A DNA stretch of 64,000 bases from Umezawaea sp049997955. Lineage in GTDB: Bacteria > Actinomycetota > Actinomycetes > Mycobacteriales > Pseudonocardiaceae. Location: assembly GCA_049997955.1 (NCBI GenBank), contig JAEBDY010000015.1, positions 1-64,000 of the forward strand, given 5' to 3'. The notes below the pieces were generated by a model. It searched no databases, was not told where the DNA came from, and was given only the letters and a program-made list of their open reading frames with translations. The translations under genes and the position numbers were made by a program. Shown here in pieces: positions 33,001 to 41,929 of this stretch; position 1 is the first letter of the stretch; every line of letters starts with the position of its first letter.

Positions 33001-36000
33001 CCGCCGACTCCTCGGCGAACAGGTCGGTGCTGTACTCGACGACGCCGCGCATCCCCGCGGGCAGGCCGTCGGCGTACTGCTCCTCCAGCAGGACGGTCAG
33101 GTCGAACTTCGACCGCAGCGACCGCACCGGCTCGACCCGACCGGTCAGGCCCGGCAGCAGCAGGGGCGCGTCCTCGCTGGTCTGCAGGGTGAGCATGACC
33201 TGGAACAGCGGCTGCCGGTTGAGCGAGCGCACCGGGTTCAGCGCGTCCACGAGGTGCTCGAACGGCACGTCCTGGTGCTGGTAGGCGGCCAGGTTCGTCT
33301 CGCGGACGCGGTGCACCAGGTCGTGGAAGCTCGGGTCGCCGCTGGTGTCGGTGCGCATGACGAGCGTGTTGACGAAGAACCCGACCAGCTCGCCCAGTTC
33401 CTCGTCCGCCCGGCCCGCGGTGGGGCTGCCGAGCGGGATGTCCGTGCCCGCGCCCAGCTTGGTGAGCAGCGCGGACAGCGCGGCCTGGAAGAGCATGAAG
33501 ATGCTCACCCCGGAGTCGCGGGCCAGCGAGACCAGCGCCCGGTACAGCTCCGGTTCGACCGCGAACTCCAGCTCGTTGCCGTCGTAGGTGCTGACGGCGG
33601 GCCGGGGGAAGTCGGTCGGCAGCTCCAGTTCCTCCGGCAGGTCGGCCAGCGCGCCGGTCCAGTACGCCAGCTGGTGGGCCAGCAGGCTGTCGGGATCGCT
33701 GTCCTCGCCGAGGAGGTCCTTCTGCCACACCGCGTAGTCCGCGTACTGCACGGGCAGCGGCTCCCACTCGGGGGCCAGGCCGGTGCTGCGGGCCTGGTAG
33801 GCCGCACCGAGGTCACCGACCAGCGGCGCGATCGACCAGCCGTCGAACGCGATGTGGTGGATCACCAGCAGCAGCACGTGCTCCGTCGGCGACACCGAGA
33901 ACAGCCGCGACCGCAGCACGGGTTCCGTGGCGAGGTCGAACGCCAGGTCGGCCTCGGCGGTCATCGCGTCGGACAGCTTCGCCTCGGACAGCCGCTTCAG
34001 CGGCAGCTCCGGGTAGCCCTCCGGCGCGTCCAGCACCCGCTGGAAGGGCAGCCCCTCGACGTCCGGGAACACCGAGCGCAGGATCTCGTGCCGCACCACC
34101 AGGTCGTGCAGCGCGGCGCGCAGGGCGTCCACGTCCAGGTCGCCGACCAGCCGCACGGCCAGCGGCACGTTGTAGGTGCCCGTCTCACCCTCTTCGAGGC
34201 GGTCCAGGAACCACAGCCGCTGCTGCGCGAACGACAGCGGCACGACGCCGTCCTCGGCCCGTTCGGCCGGGACCAGCGCGGGGCGGCTCGCCCCGGCGAC
34301 GCTGTGCACCTGCTCGGCGACACCGGCCACCGTGCGGGTCTCGAACAGCGCGCGGATCGGCAGCTCCACGCCGAGCGCGGCGCGCGCCCGGCTGATCACC
34401 CTCGTCGCCAGCAGGGAATGCCCGCCCAGCGCGAAGAAGTCGTCGTCGATGCCGACCTGGGTCAGGTCGAGCACGTCGGCGAAGATGCCGCACAGGATGT
34501 CCTCGACGGGCGTGCGCGGACCGCGGCCGCGGCCGTGGCCCGCGAAGTCGGGCTCCGGCAGCGCCTTGCGGTCGACCTTGCCCTGCGGGGTCAGCGGGAT
34601 CTCGTCCAGCACCACGATCGCGGACGGCACCATGTACTCCGGCAGCGACTCGACCAGCAGCTCGCGCAGACCGGCGGGCACGGTCGTGCCCTCGTCCACC
34701 ACCACGTAGGCCACGAGCCGCTTGTCGCCGGTCGGGTCCTCGCGGACGATCGCGACGGCCTGCATGACCGCGCTGTGCGACACCAGCGCCGACTCGATCT
34801 CGCCCAGCTCGATCCGGAAGCCGCGCAGCTGCACCTGGTCGTCGGCGCGGCCGACGTAGTCGAGCTGCCCGTCGGCGTGCCAGCGGACCAGGTCGCCCGT
34901 GCGGTACATGCGGGCGCCGTGGCCGAAGAACGGGTCCGCGACGAACCGCTCGGCGGTCAGCTCGGGCCGGTTCAGGTAGCCGCGCGCCAGGCCGCCGCTG
35001 ACGTACAGGTCGCCGACCACACCGGCGGGCACCGGTTGCAGGACGGAGTCCAGCACGTACACGCGGTGCGCCGAGGTCGGCGTGCCGATCGGCGGACGCC
35101 CGCCACCGGACAGCGGACCGCCGACGGTCGCGGCGATCACGGACTCCGTCGGGCCGTAGCCGTTGAACATGCGGTGCGTGGCAGACCAGCGCGCCACGAC
35201 CTCCGGCGGGCACGCCTCGCCCGCCACCACGATCACCAGGTCCTCGGGCAGCACCGTGCCCTCGGCGAGGCCACCGGCGACGACCGGGGGCAGCGCGGCC
35301 AGCGTCACGCCGCCGTCGGTGATCAGGTCGATCAGCGGCTGGCCGGGCGCCCGCGCCTCGTCACCCGCGACCACGACCGTGCCACCGGCCAGCAGCGGGA
35401 GCGCGAACTCCCAGACCGTGGCGTCGAAGCTGTAGGAGGCGAACTGCAGGACGTTGGTGTCCGGCGTGATGTCGAACTTCTCGATCAGGCTGGCCGCCAT
35501 CGCGACGAACCCGCGGTGGTCGACCACGACGCCCTTGGGCTTGCCGGTCGACCCGGAGGTGTAGATGACGTACGCCGGGTGGGCCTGGCGCAGCGGTTCG
35601 AGCCGCTCCAGGTCCGTGACGTCGTGCGACGGCAGCGAATCCAGCTCGGCGAGCAGGTCCTCCGCGTCGATCGCGAGCACCGGGGCGCCGGTCACCGTGA
35701 GGCCGTCCGCCACGGCCGTGGTGGACAGCAGCACGGCCGGGTTGGCGTCGGCGACCATGTAGTCGACGCGGTCGGCCGGGTACTTGGCGTCGATCGGCAG
35801 GTACGCCGCGCCGGCCTTCAGCACCGCGAGCACGGCCACGAGCGCTTCCAGCGAGCGCGGCATCGCCAGCGCCACCACGCGCTCCGGCCCGATGCCCCGC
35901 CCGATCAGCAGCCGGGCCAGCCGGTTCGCACGGGTGTTGAGCCCGGCGTAGGACAGACTCGTCCCCTCGAACACGGCCGCGACCGCGTCCGGGGCCGCCG

Positions 36001-39000
36001 CGGCCCGAGCCTCGAACACCTCGGGCACCACCGACACCGCGATCGGCGCCGGGTCGCCCGCCCACTGGCCGAGGATCAGCGCGCGCTCGTCGGCGGCGAG
36101 CAGGTCGAGCCGGGCGAGCGGCGCGTCGGGCTCGGTCACCAGCGCGGTGAGCAACCGCCGGAATCGATCCACAATGGACTTCACGGCGGGCAGGTCGAAC
36201 GAGTCGGCGCGGTACTGCGCGAGCAGCCGCAAGCGCTTGCCGGGGTAGACCATCAGGCCGAACGGGTACTCGGCGACCAGCCGGCCGTCGGCGCTCACCA
36301 CGCGGACGCCGGGGATGAGGTCGCTCAGGTCGTCGACGTCGTGCGGGTAGTTGTGGAAGCTCACGACGGTGTCGAACAGCTCACCGACGCCGACGAGCTG
36401 CTGCACGTCGGCCAGGCCGAGGTGGTGGTGCGGGGCCAGGTCGAACTGGTCCTCCTGGAGCCGCGCCAGCAGCTCGGCGAGCGACGACTTCGGGTCGAGC
36501 CGCACCCGGACCGGCAGCGTGTTCAGGAACAGGCCGACCATCGACTCCATGCCGGGCAGTTCGGCCGGGCGGCCGGAGCTGACCGCGCCGAACGCCACGT
36601 CGCGCTTGCCGGTGAGCCGTCCGAGCAGCACGGCCCAGCAGCCCTGCATCACGGTGTTCAGCGTCAGGCCACGGGCCCGCGCCCACGACGAGAGCCGGTG
36701 CGTGACGTCCTCGGGCAGGTCGACGATGAACGACTCGGGCATGTCGGACACGCGCTCGCGCTCGGCCGGGCCGAGCTTGGCCGCCTCGGTGAACCCGTCG
36801 AACGCGGCCGACCACGCGGTGCGCGCGGCGTCCTCGTCCTGCCCCCCGAGCCAGGCCAGGTAGTCGCGGTAGGGCGCGACCGGCGGCAGCGCCGACACGT
36901 CCGCGCCGTTGGCGCACAGGGTGAACAGCTCGCGGGCGAAGATCGGCATCGACCAGCCGTCGACCAGGATGTGGTGCACGGCCCAGAGCAGCCGGAACCT
37001 GTCGTCGGCGAGCCGCACGACGGTGAACCGCAGCAGCGGCGGCTCGGTCATGTCGAACCGGCGCGCCCAGTCGGCGTCGGTCAGCCGGGCCAGTTCGGCA
37101 ACGGCGTCCTCGTCGGCCATGCCGGTGAGGTCGACCTCCTGCCATGGCAGGACCACGTCGGTCCGGACGACCTGCACCGCGTCGCCCGCGGGCCGGGACC
37201 GGAAGGACGCGCGCAGCGACGCGTGCCGCCGCACCAGCGCCTCGGCGGCGGCGCGGAACGCCGCGACGTCCAGCGGGCCCTCGACGTCCACGACGGCCTG
37301 GAGCGTGTAGACGTCGCTGCCCTGCTTGTCGTACTCGGCCTGGAACAGCAGGCCCTTCTGCAGGGCGGAGAGCGGCAGCACGTCGTCGACGCCACCGCCC
37401 GAGCGCTCGAAGTCCTCGATCTCGGACTCGGTCAGCGCCACGAGCGGGAAGTCGGACGGGCTGTGCCCGCCCGACGCGCCGACGAACGACTCCAGCACGC
37501 GGAACCAGGACTTCGCGATGTCGTCCACATCGGACTCGGCGAGCAGATCGCCCGCCCACAGCCAGTCCGCGACCAGGTGCGGGCCGTCCGGCCGGTCCTC
37601 GGTCACGGGCGTGACCGCGAGGACGTGCCGCAGCGGCATGTCCGGGCTCACGCCGGTGCCGACGACCGAGCCGTCCCCGTCCAACGACCACAGGGCCGTC
37701 CGCGAACCGGACGCGAACCGGCCGAGGTAGTTGAAGCCGACCTGCGGCACGCCGAAGCGGGCCAGCGCGCCGACGGTCTGCGGGTTGAGGTGGCGCAGCA
37801 GGCCGAACCCGATGCCGTGGTCGGGCAGCGCGCGCAACTGCTCCTTGACGCGCTTGATCGCCTGACCGGGCCGGTCCACCTCGCCGGGGTCGACACGCAG
37901 CGGGAACACGCTGGTGAACCAGCCGACGGTGCGGGACAGGTCCAGGTCGTCGTCGAGCTGCTCACGGCCGTGGCCCTCGACCTCGACCAGCATGCCGGAA
38001 CCGCCCGCGCCCAGGCGCTTGCGCCGCCACTCCGCCACCGCCAGCGCCAAACCCGCCAGCAGCACGTCGTTGATCTCGCCGTGGAACGCGGTCGGCACGG
38101 ACGTCAGCAGCGCGGACGTCGTGTCGGCGGGCAGTTCCACGCGCAGGGACTTGGCCGTGCCGTAGGTGTCGAGCGAAGGGTCGAGCGGACGGGAACCGAG
38201 CTGCGGGTCGTCCGGCTTGACCTGCGCGGTCCACACCGGCAGCTCACGGGTGCGCGCCGCGGCGCGGGCGTTCTCCGACAGCACCTTCGACCAGCGGCGG
38301 TACGACGTGCCGACCGGGTCGAGCGCAACCGGACGGCCCGCGACCACGGATTCCCACGCCGTCTTGAGGTCCGGCACCAGGATGCGCCACGACACACCGT
38401 CGACGACCAGGTGGTGGATCACCAGGACGAGCCGGCCGCCGACCAGCGCGGCCTGCACGACCCGGCCCTCCTCCGGCGCGAGCCGCTGCCGGGCCTCGGC
38501 CACGGCGGTGTCCACGTCGGACGCCTCGGTGATCGCCACGGACACCGCGCCCGCGGGCAGGGTCTCCAGCGACCACAGGCCGTCCACCGGGACGGAGAGC
38601 TTCGCCCGGAGCACGTCGTGGTGGTCCACGACGGCCTGCAACGCGGTGGTCAGCGCCGCGAGGTCGACGTCGGCGGAATCGGGGGAAACCCGGACCACGA
38701 CGTACTGGCTGTACTGGCGGGTGCGGTCGGTCAGCGACTCCAGGTCCTCGCGCAGCTGGTGCGCGATCGGGGTCAGCTCGACCTCGCCGACGCCGTCGGC
38801 GGCGGTCGCGACGGCCGTGGCCCCGACCGGGCGCGCGACCGGCGCGATGGCCGCCGGGGACCGGTGGCGCAGCACGTCCCGCGACGTGATCAGCAGTCCG
38901 GCCCGACGGGCGCGGCTGACGACCTGGATGGAGCTGATGCTGTCGCCGCCGAGCGCGAAGAAGCTGTCCTCCACGCCGACCTCCGGCAGGCCGAGGACCT

Positions 39001-41929
39001 CGGCCATGACCTCGCACAGCACCCGTTCCTCGGAGCTGCGCGCGATCCGGCCGCGCGGACCCGCGGAGAAGTCCGGCGCGGGCAGCGCCTTGCGGTCCAC
39101 CTTGCCGTGCGGGGTGAGGGGCATCGAGTCCAGCGCCAGGAGGGTGGAGGGCACCATGTACTCGGGCAGCACGGCCGCGAGCCGGGCGCGGACGTCGTCG
39201 GTGTCGACCGGCGCCCCGCCTTCCCCGACCAGGTAGCCGATGAGCCGCTTGTTGCCGACCGGGTCGGTGACGACCGCGACGGCCGCGTCGCCGACGCGCG
39301 GCAGGGCCCGCAGCGCCGACTCGATCTCGCCCAGCTCGATCCGGTGTCCGCGCACCTTCACCTGGTGGTCGCGGCGTTCCACGAACTCCAACTGCCCGTC
39401 CTCCCTGCGCACCACCCGGTCCCCCGTGCGGTACATCCGGAGACCGGCGCCCGCGAAGGGATCGGGCACGAACGTGGTCGCGGTCCGGGCGGGGTCGCGC
39501 AGGTAGCCGCGCCCCACCCCGAGTCCGCCCACGTAGAGCTCGCCGGGGACGCCGGGCGGCACGGGGCCCAGGTCGTCGCCCAGCACGTACAGCCGAGTCC
39601 CCCGCACCGCGCGCCCGATCGGGACGCGCGCCGAGGCGACGGCGTCGTCGACGGTGATCGTCGCGTGCGTGACGTCGTCGGAGCACTCGGTGGGCCCGTA
39701 GGCGTTCACCAGCGGGATCGTCGGGAACCGCGCGAACCAGCGCAGGCACAGGTCCGGCGGCAGCGCCTCGCCCGTGACCACCAGGCGCCGCAGCGAGGGC
39801 AGCCGCGGCCGGTCGCCGACGACGTCCCACGCGTCCAGCGCGGCGCGCAGCAGCGACGGCACGACCTCCAGGATCGTCACGGACTCGTCGGCCACCAGGC
39901 CGAACAGCGCGTCCGGGTCGGCAGCGGTCTCGCGGGTCACCACGCGCACCCGGCCGCCGACCACCAGCGGCGCCAGCATCTGCCACACCGAGATGTCGAA
40001 CGTGAGCGGGGCGTTCTGCACCAGGGAGTCCGCCGCCGTGAGGGCGAGGTCGTCGACCTTGGCCAGCAGGTGGTTCACCATGCCGCGCCGGTGCACCATG
40101 GCGCCCTTGGGCTTGCCGGTCGAGCCGGACGTGAAGATCACGTACGCCAGGTCTTCCGGCAGGCCCGCGACGGGCGCCAGCTCGGTGTCCTCGGCGTCGT
40201 CCAGCACCACGACGGTCACCGGGTGGGCGGCCGCGCGGGTGATCTCGTCGGCGAGCGCGCGGTGCGCGGCGTCGACGACGAGGTGGTGGATCCCGTTGTC
40301 CGTCAGCAGGTCCGCGCTGCGCCGCACGGGCGCGCGGGTGTCCAGCGGCACGTAAGCGCCACCGGCGCCGAGCACGCCCAGCACGGCCGTCACGAAGCCG
40401 GCGCCGGGCGCGCCCAGCACACCCACCAGGGCGTCGGGCACACGGCGGGACAGCGCGCTGGAGCGGGCGACGAGGGTGCCGTAGGTGGTCGTGGCGTCGT
40501 CCTCGACGACGGCGACCGCGTCGGGGTACCGGGCGGCGAGGGCGCGCACGGTCTCGACGAGGTCGGCGTCCGCGCCGTCGGCGAACGTGCCCGTGCTCTC
40601 CTCCAGCCAGCCCGCGCGCTCGGGCGCGCTGACCACGTCGACGCGGCCGAGCGGCACGTCGTCGGCGACAGTGGCGAAGGTGACCAGGAACTCGGCGAAC
40701 CGGTGCAGGTGGTCCTCGACCTCCTGCGCGGTGTACAGCTCGGGGTTGCCGTTGACGTGGATCTCCGCGCCGCCGTCCGGCGCGTCCACGACGGTGATCA
40801 TCAGGTCTTCGATGAGCCCGGTCGACAGGTTGTTGACCGTGACGCCGCACGCGCCGAGGTCGAACGCGGTCCGCTGCGGCAGGATGTTGACGAACGGGCC
40901 GAAGGGTCGGCGGTCCTCCGAGGACAGTCCCATCTCGCGGCGGATGCGGCTGACGCGGTACCGCTGGTGCTTGAGCACCTGGGCGAGTTCGCGCGAGGTG
41001 CCCGCGAGCAGCTGGGCCTTGGTGGCGTCGGGGCGGACGGACACCCGCAACGGCAGGTAGTTCGCGATCATGCCGGGGATCGCGCGCATCGACGCGCCCA
41101 TCCGGGCGGTGGCGGGCAGCGTGAGCAGGACGTCGCCGACGCCGGTCATCCGCTGCGTGTAGACGCCGACCGCGGCCAGCACGACGGCGGGCCAGGTGGA
41201 CGTCGACTTCGACGCCAGCTCGCGCAGCGCGGCGGCGGTCTCGGCCGGGACCACCGCGGTGCGGCGGAGGAAGCCGCGCACCGCGGTGGCGGCCTGCTCG
41301 CGCTGCGACAGGCTCGGCAGGTCCGGCACCTGGTCGAAGCGGGCCGCCCAGAAGGCGCGGTCGCGCTGGAACCACACCGAGTCGGTGTAGGCCTTCTCCG
41401 CGGCCAGCAGCTCGGCGAGCGGCAGCAGCCTGCCCTCGTCGGTCGAGCGGCCCTCCACCAGCGCCTGGTAGATCTCCGAGAGCCTGCGCCAGTACACGAC
41501 CTGGCTGTACCCGTCGCACAGCAGGTGGTGGATGCACATGTAGAAGAAGTGCCGGTCGTCGGCTCCGCCGACGGTGACGACCGCGAGCCGGAACATCGGG
41601 AAGTCGTCCAGCGTGAACGGCTTCGCCAGGTCGGCGGCCATCCACTCGACGGCCTCGGCCTCACCGAGTTCGAGCATCGCCAACGGCACCTCGGCCATCG
41701 GCTCGACGACCTGGCGGGGCTCGCCGTCCACCTCGACGTAGCGGGTGCGGGTGCACTCGGCCTCGACGATGAGCTGCCGCACGGCGGCCTGGAACAGGGG
41801 CACGTCCAGCGGACCCCGGATGTCCAGGTAACCCGCGGAGTTGTACGCGACCCCGCGGCCGTGGAACTTCTCGTCGAACCAGATCTCCGCCTGACCGGCG
41901 GACAGTGGCAAGCTCGCCGCTGCGGTCAT
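27020..41929 (-). CDS. four-module NRPS (C-A-T-E-C-A-T-C-A-T-C-A-T-TE)
   Basis: A 4969-residue synthetase; ATG 41929 follows GAGGAG and overlaps the SbnA-like stop by 4 bp. Module 1: C (HHLLCDG near residue 132; N-terminal style like EntF), A1 (FDISVW ~643), T (GGDSI ~993), epimerase (HHLVVDG ~1170). Module 2: DCL-type C (HHILVDG ~1651), A2 (~2167), T (GGHSL ~2504). Module 3: LCL C (~2693), A3 (~3213), T (~3569). Module 4: LCL C (~3755), A4 (~4292), T (~4632), thioesterase (GWSFGG ~4785). Specificity codes read by alignment to GrsA: A1 DIWEVTADDK, A2 DAWAVAGIAK, A3 DIWEVTADDK, A4 DILQIGMIWK. A4 is close to the Gly code DILQLGLIWK. The acidic A1/A3 code plus the Dap genes suggests Dap twice, the first epimerised. 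A2 looks aromatic. A C domain at the front implies an acyl cap. TE release may be hydrolytic or cyclising through a Dap side-chain amine. Confidence 0.95.
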   Translation of the reverse strand: MTAAASLPLSAGQAEIWFDEKFHGRGVAYNSAGYLDIRGPLDVPLFQAAVRQLIVEAECTRTRYVEVDGEPRQVVEPMAEVPLAMLELGEAEAVEWMAADLAKPFTLDDFPMFRLAVVTVGGADDRHFFYMCIHHLLCDGYSQVVYWRRLSEIYQALVEGRSTDEGRLLPLAELLAAEKAYTDSVWFQRDRAFWAARFDQVPDLPSLSQREQAATAVRGFLRRTAVVPAETAAALRELASKSTSTWPAVVLAAVGVYTQRMTGVGDVLLTLPATARMGASMRAIPGMIANYLPLRVSVRPDATKAQLLAGTSRELAQVLKHQRYRVSRIRREMGLSSEDRRPFGPFVNILPQRTAFDLGACGVTVNNLSTGLIEDLMITVVDAPDGGAEIHVNGNPELYTAQEVEDHLHRFAEFLVTFATVADDVPLGRVDVVSAPERAGWLEESTGTFADGADADLVETVRALAARYPDAVAVVEDDATTTYGTLVARSSALSRRVPDALVGVLGAPGAGFVTAVLGVLGAGGAYVPLDTRAPVRRSADLLTDNGIHHLVVDAAHRALADEITRAAAHPVTVVVLDDAEDTELAPVAGLPEDLAYVIFTSGSTGKPKGAMVHRRGMVNHLLAKVDDLALTAADSLVQNAPLTFDISVWQMLAPLVVGGRVRVVTRETAADPDALFGLVADESVTILEVVPSLLRAALDAWDVVGDRPRLPSLRRLVVTGEALPPDLCLRWFARFPTIPLVNAYGPTECSDDVTHATITVDDAVASARVPIGRAVRGTRLYVLGDDLGPVPPGVPGELYVGGLGVGRGYLRDPARTATTFVPDPFAGAGLRMYRTGDRVVRREDGQLEFVERRDHQVKVRGHRIELGEIESALRALPRVGDAAVAVVTDPVGNKRLIGYLVGEGGAPVDTDDVRARLAAVLPEYMVPSTLLALDSMPLTPHGKVDRKALPAPDFSAGPRGRIARSSEERVLCEVMAEVLGLPEVGVEDSFFALGGDSISSIQVVSRARRAGLLITSRDVLRHRSPAAIAPVARPVGATAVATAADGVGEVELTPIAHQLREDLESLTDRTRQYSQYVVVRVSPDSADVDLAALTTALQAVVDHHDVLRAKLSVPVDGLWSLETLPAGAVSVAITEASDVDTAVAEARQRLAPEEGRVVQAALVGGRLVLVIHHLVVDGVSWRILVPDLKTAWESVVAGRPVALDPVGTSYRRWSKVLSENARAAARTRELPVWTAQVKPDDPQLGSRPLDPSLDTYGTAKSLRVELPADTTSALLTSVPTAFHGEINDVLLAGLALAVAEWRRKRLGAGGSGMLVEVEGHGREQLDDDLDLSRTVGWFTSVFPLRVDPGEVDRPGQAIKRVKEQLRALPDHGIGFGLLRHLNPQTVGALARFGVPQVGFNYLGRFASGSRTALWSLDGDGSVVGTGVSPDMPLRHVLAVTPVTEDRPDGPHLVADWLWAGDLLAESDVDDIAKSWFRVLESFVGASGGHSPSDFPLVALTESEIEDFERSGGGVDDVLPLSALQKGLLFQAEYDKQGSDVYTLQAVVDVEGPLDVAAFRAAAEALVRRHASLRASFRSRPAGDAVQVVRTDVVLPWQEVDLTGMADEDAVAELARLTDADWARRFDMTEPPLLRFTVVRLADDRFRLLWAVHHILVDGWSMPIFARELFTLCANGADVSALPPVAPYRDYLAWLGGQDEDAARTAWSAAFDGFTEAAKLGPAERERVSDMPESFIVDLPEDVTHRLSSWARARGLTLNTVMQGCWAVLLGRLTGKRDVAFGAVSSGRPAELPGMESMVGLFLNTLPVRVRLDPKSSLAELLARLQEDQFDLAPHHHLGLADVQQLVGVGELFDTVVSFHNYPHDVDDLSDLIPGVRVVSADGRLVAEYPFGLMVYPGKRLRLLAQYRADSFDLPAVKSIVDRFRRLLTALVTEPDAPLARLDLLAADERALILGQWAGDPAPIAVSVVPEVFEARAAAAPDAVAAVFEGTSLSYAGLNTRANRLARLLIGRGIGPERVVALAMPRSLEALVAVLAVLKAGAAYLPIDAKYPADRVDYMVADANPAVLLSTTAVADGLTVTGAPVLAIDAEDLLAELDSLPSHDVTDLERLEPLRQAHPAYVIYTSGSTGKPKGVVVDHRGFVAMAASLIEKFDITPDTNVLQFASYSFDATVWEFALPLLAGGTVVVAGDEARAPGQPLIDLITDGGVTLAALPPVVAGGLAEGTVLPEDLVIVVAGEACPPEVVARWSATHRMFNGYGPTESVIAATVGGPLSGGGRPPIGTPTSAHRVYVLDSVLQPVPAGVVGDLYVSGGLARGYLNRPELTAERFVADPFFGHGARMYRTGDLVRWHADGQLDYVGRADDQVQLRGFRIELGEIESALVSHSAVMQAVAIVREDPTGDKRLVAYVVVDEGTTVPAGLRELLVESLPEYMVPSAIVVLDEIPLTPQGKVDRKALPEPDFAGHGRGRGPRTPVEDILCGIFADVLDLTQVGIDDDFFALGGHSLLATRVISRARAALGVELPIRALFETRTVAGVAEQVHSVAGASRPALVPAERAEDGVVPLSFAQQRLWFLDRLEEGETGTYNVPLAVRLVGDLDVDALRAALHDLVVRHEILRSVFPDVEGLPFQRVLDAPEGYPELPLKRLSEAKLSDAMTAEADLAFDLATEPVLRSRLFSVSPTEHVLLLVIHHIAFDGWSIAPLVGDLGAAYQARSTGLAPEWEPLPVQYADYAVWQKDLLGEDSDPDSLLAHQLAYWTGALADLPEELELPTDFPRPAVSTYDGNELEFAVEPELYRALVSLARDSGVSIFMLFQAALSALLTKLGAGTDIPLGSPTAGRADEELGELVGFFVNTLVMRTDTSGDPSFHDLVHRVRETNLAAYQHQDVPFEHLVDALNPVRSLNRQPLFQVMLTLQTSEDAPLLLPGLTGRVEPVRSLRSKFDLTVLLEEQYADGLPAGMRGVVEYSTDLFAEESAERLAQRLLRFLRAVVADPSTRLSRVDVLEAGERDELLAIGTGDVRPEVYEGVVERVRGFALSTPDAVAVVDDFGQVTYAELVGRASALSRRVPGSDLSAVLASPGIGFVTAVLGILGAGGGYVPLDVAAPVARIAALLTDSGATRLVVDEAHRALAAEIVETAGIDVVVLDDARDTDLAPALGAADDLAYVIFTSGSTGKPKGAMVHRRGMVNHLLCKVEDLDVSSADKLVHNAPVTFDISVWQMLTTLIVGGTTRVVGRDTAVDPDLLFATVPTEGVTILEVVPSLLRAALDSWDVTGEAPELPGLKWLVVTGEALPPDLCGRWFERFPDIALVNAYGPTECSDDVTHAVITKDDELGESRVPIGRPVRNTRLYVLGDDLRPVPAGVAGELYVGGTGVGRGYLGDRTKTALAFTADPFGEPGARMYRTGDRVVLRPDGQLEFLERRDHQVKIRGHRIELGEVEAALRSADVVGDAAVAVSSDQGGHKRLVGYVVPAPGVDGLDLAVVRKHLAQSLPEYMVPSALVVMDVLPLTPNGKVDRKALPDADLVAQPRAVRGPRTPVEEILCGVFAEVLGAPEVGVDDDFFDLGGHSLLATRVVSRVRTVLDVELPVRALFEARTVAGLARLVDGAEGARPALRAQERDGDEGLPLSYAQRRLWFLNRMEEESTGTYNIPLAVRLTGELDVEALTAALADVVERNEILRTVFPDVDGVPYQEVLTRTSTALTVRRVPEAELFDVVAAEIDSGFDLGSDTAMRAGLFVLDERDHVLLLVFHHIAFDGWSTAPLARDLATAYEARCAGRAPQWAPLVAQYADYAVWQREWLGSETDPDSVLSSQLAYWTTALAGLPEELELPTDFPRPAISSYDGDVRQFAVPADLHAGVVALARETGASVFMVVQAAVSALLTKLGAGTDIPLGSPIAGRTDEALHDLIGFFVNTLVLRTDTAGDPTFRQLLHRVREADLGAYAHQDLPFEALVEAVNPTRSLSRHPLFQVMLSFQNNDEPADAMPGLESGVVPMKATRSKFDLEFELVEQHTDGTPAGMDGVLAYRTDLFTERTVEEIGERLVRLLRAVVTSPDAPLSEADVLSVAERHRILVEWNDTGRAISASVLPDLISATAAASPNATAVVAGDVTLTYRQLTARANRLARELIARGAAPERVVAIALTRGADLIVAALAVLKSGAAYLPIDLDHPADRVRYMLDDAKPVLVITDEAAQGRVPDLAGTPSFVLGGAEAERALRKRGGAVDVTDADRNGYLAADHPAYVMYTSGSTGRPKGVVIPHAALANLITDMCDRLSMTRADRLLAVTTFGFDISNLEIFVPLVAGAKLIVADRDTVRDPIALGALMVSGRASVMQATPSLWQALVGTTPESLRRVRVVITGGEALSESLADALRAAAHEVLNMYGPTETTIWSTVSDVDRAGTGTPTIGKPISNTKVYVLDSALCLVPPNVPGELYIAGDGLARGYLNRTDLTSERFLANPFGEPGSRMYRTGDVVRWDGHGEIEFLGRRDHQVKVRGHRIELGEIEAALRAEAGVVDAVVAVGTDAGGHKRLVGYLMAPTGEVDTAAVKRSLGVSLPEYMVPAALVVLTAFPLTPNGKVDRKALPEPDFGTRTPTREPNTPAEHLLVEVFADVLGIGGVRIDDDFFELGGHSLLATGVVSRARKSGLRLTIADVFVHKTVRALAAAAEVEPDGAAASGAASVARVLDEVGELGQEDPFATVLPIRPTGDGTPFFFVHSGLGSALPYVGLARHLDERHPIYGLQSPSVGRMAPLPASMEQVAAEYIGHLKQVRPEGPYNLLGWSFGGVLAQEIAVRLQEAGDTVELLVNLDGYPHRPGHGDEEVDDREQLVRVMEVIGHDRAEFDGRELTARDVVEVLRRDRNPLAELGEDRLLAMLAVVRNHGKLMERFTPSRYTGPMRLFAAVEDLTEAEVDELAAAWAPHVDGPVELHRVHCGHEYMMHPEPQALIGAAIAAELRRVLESENGVGE

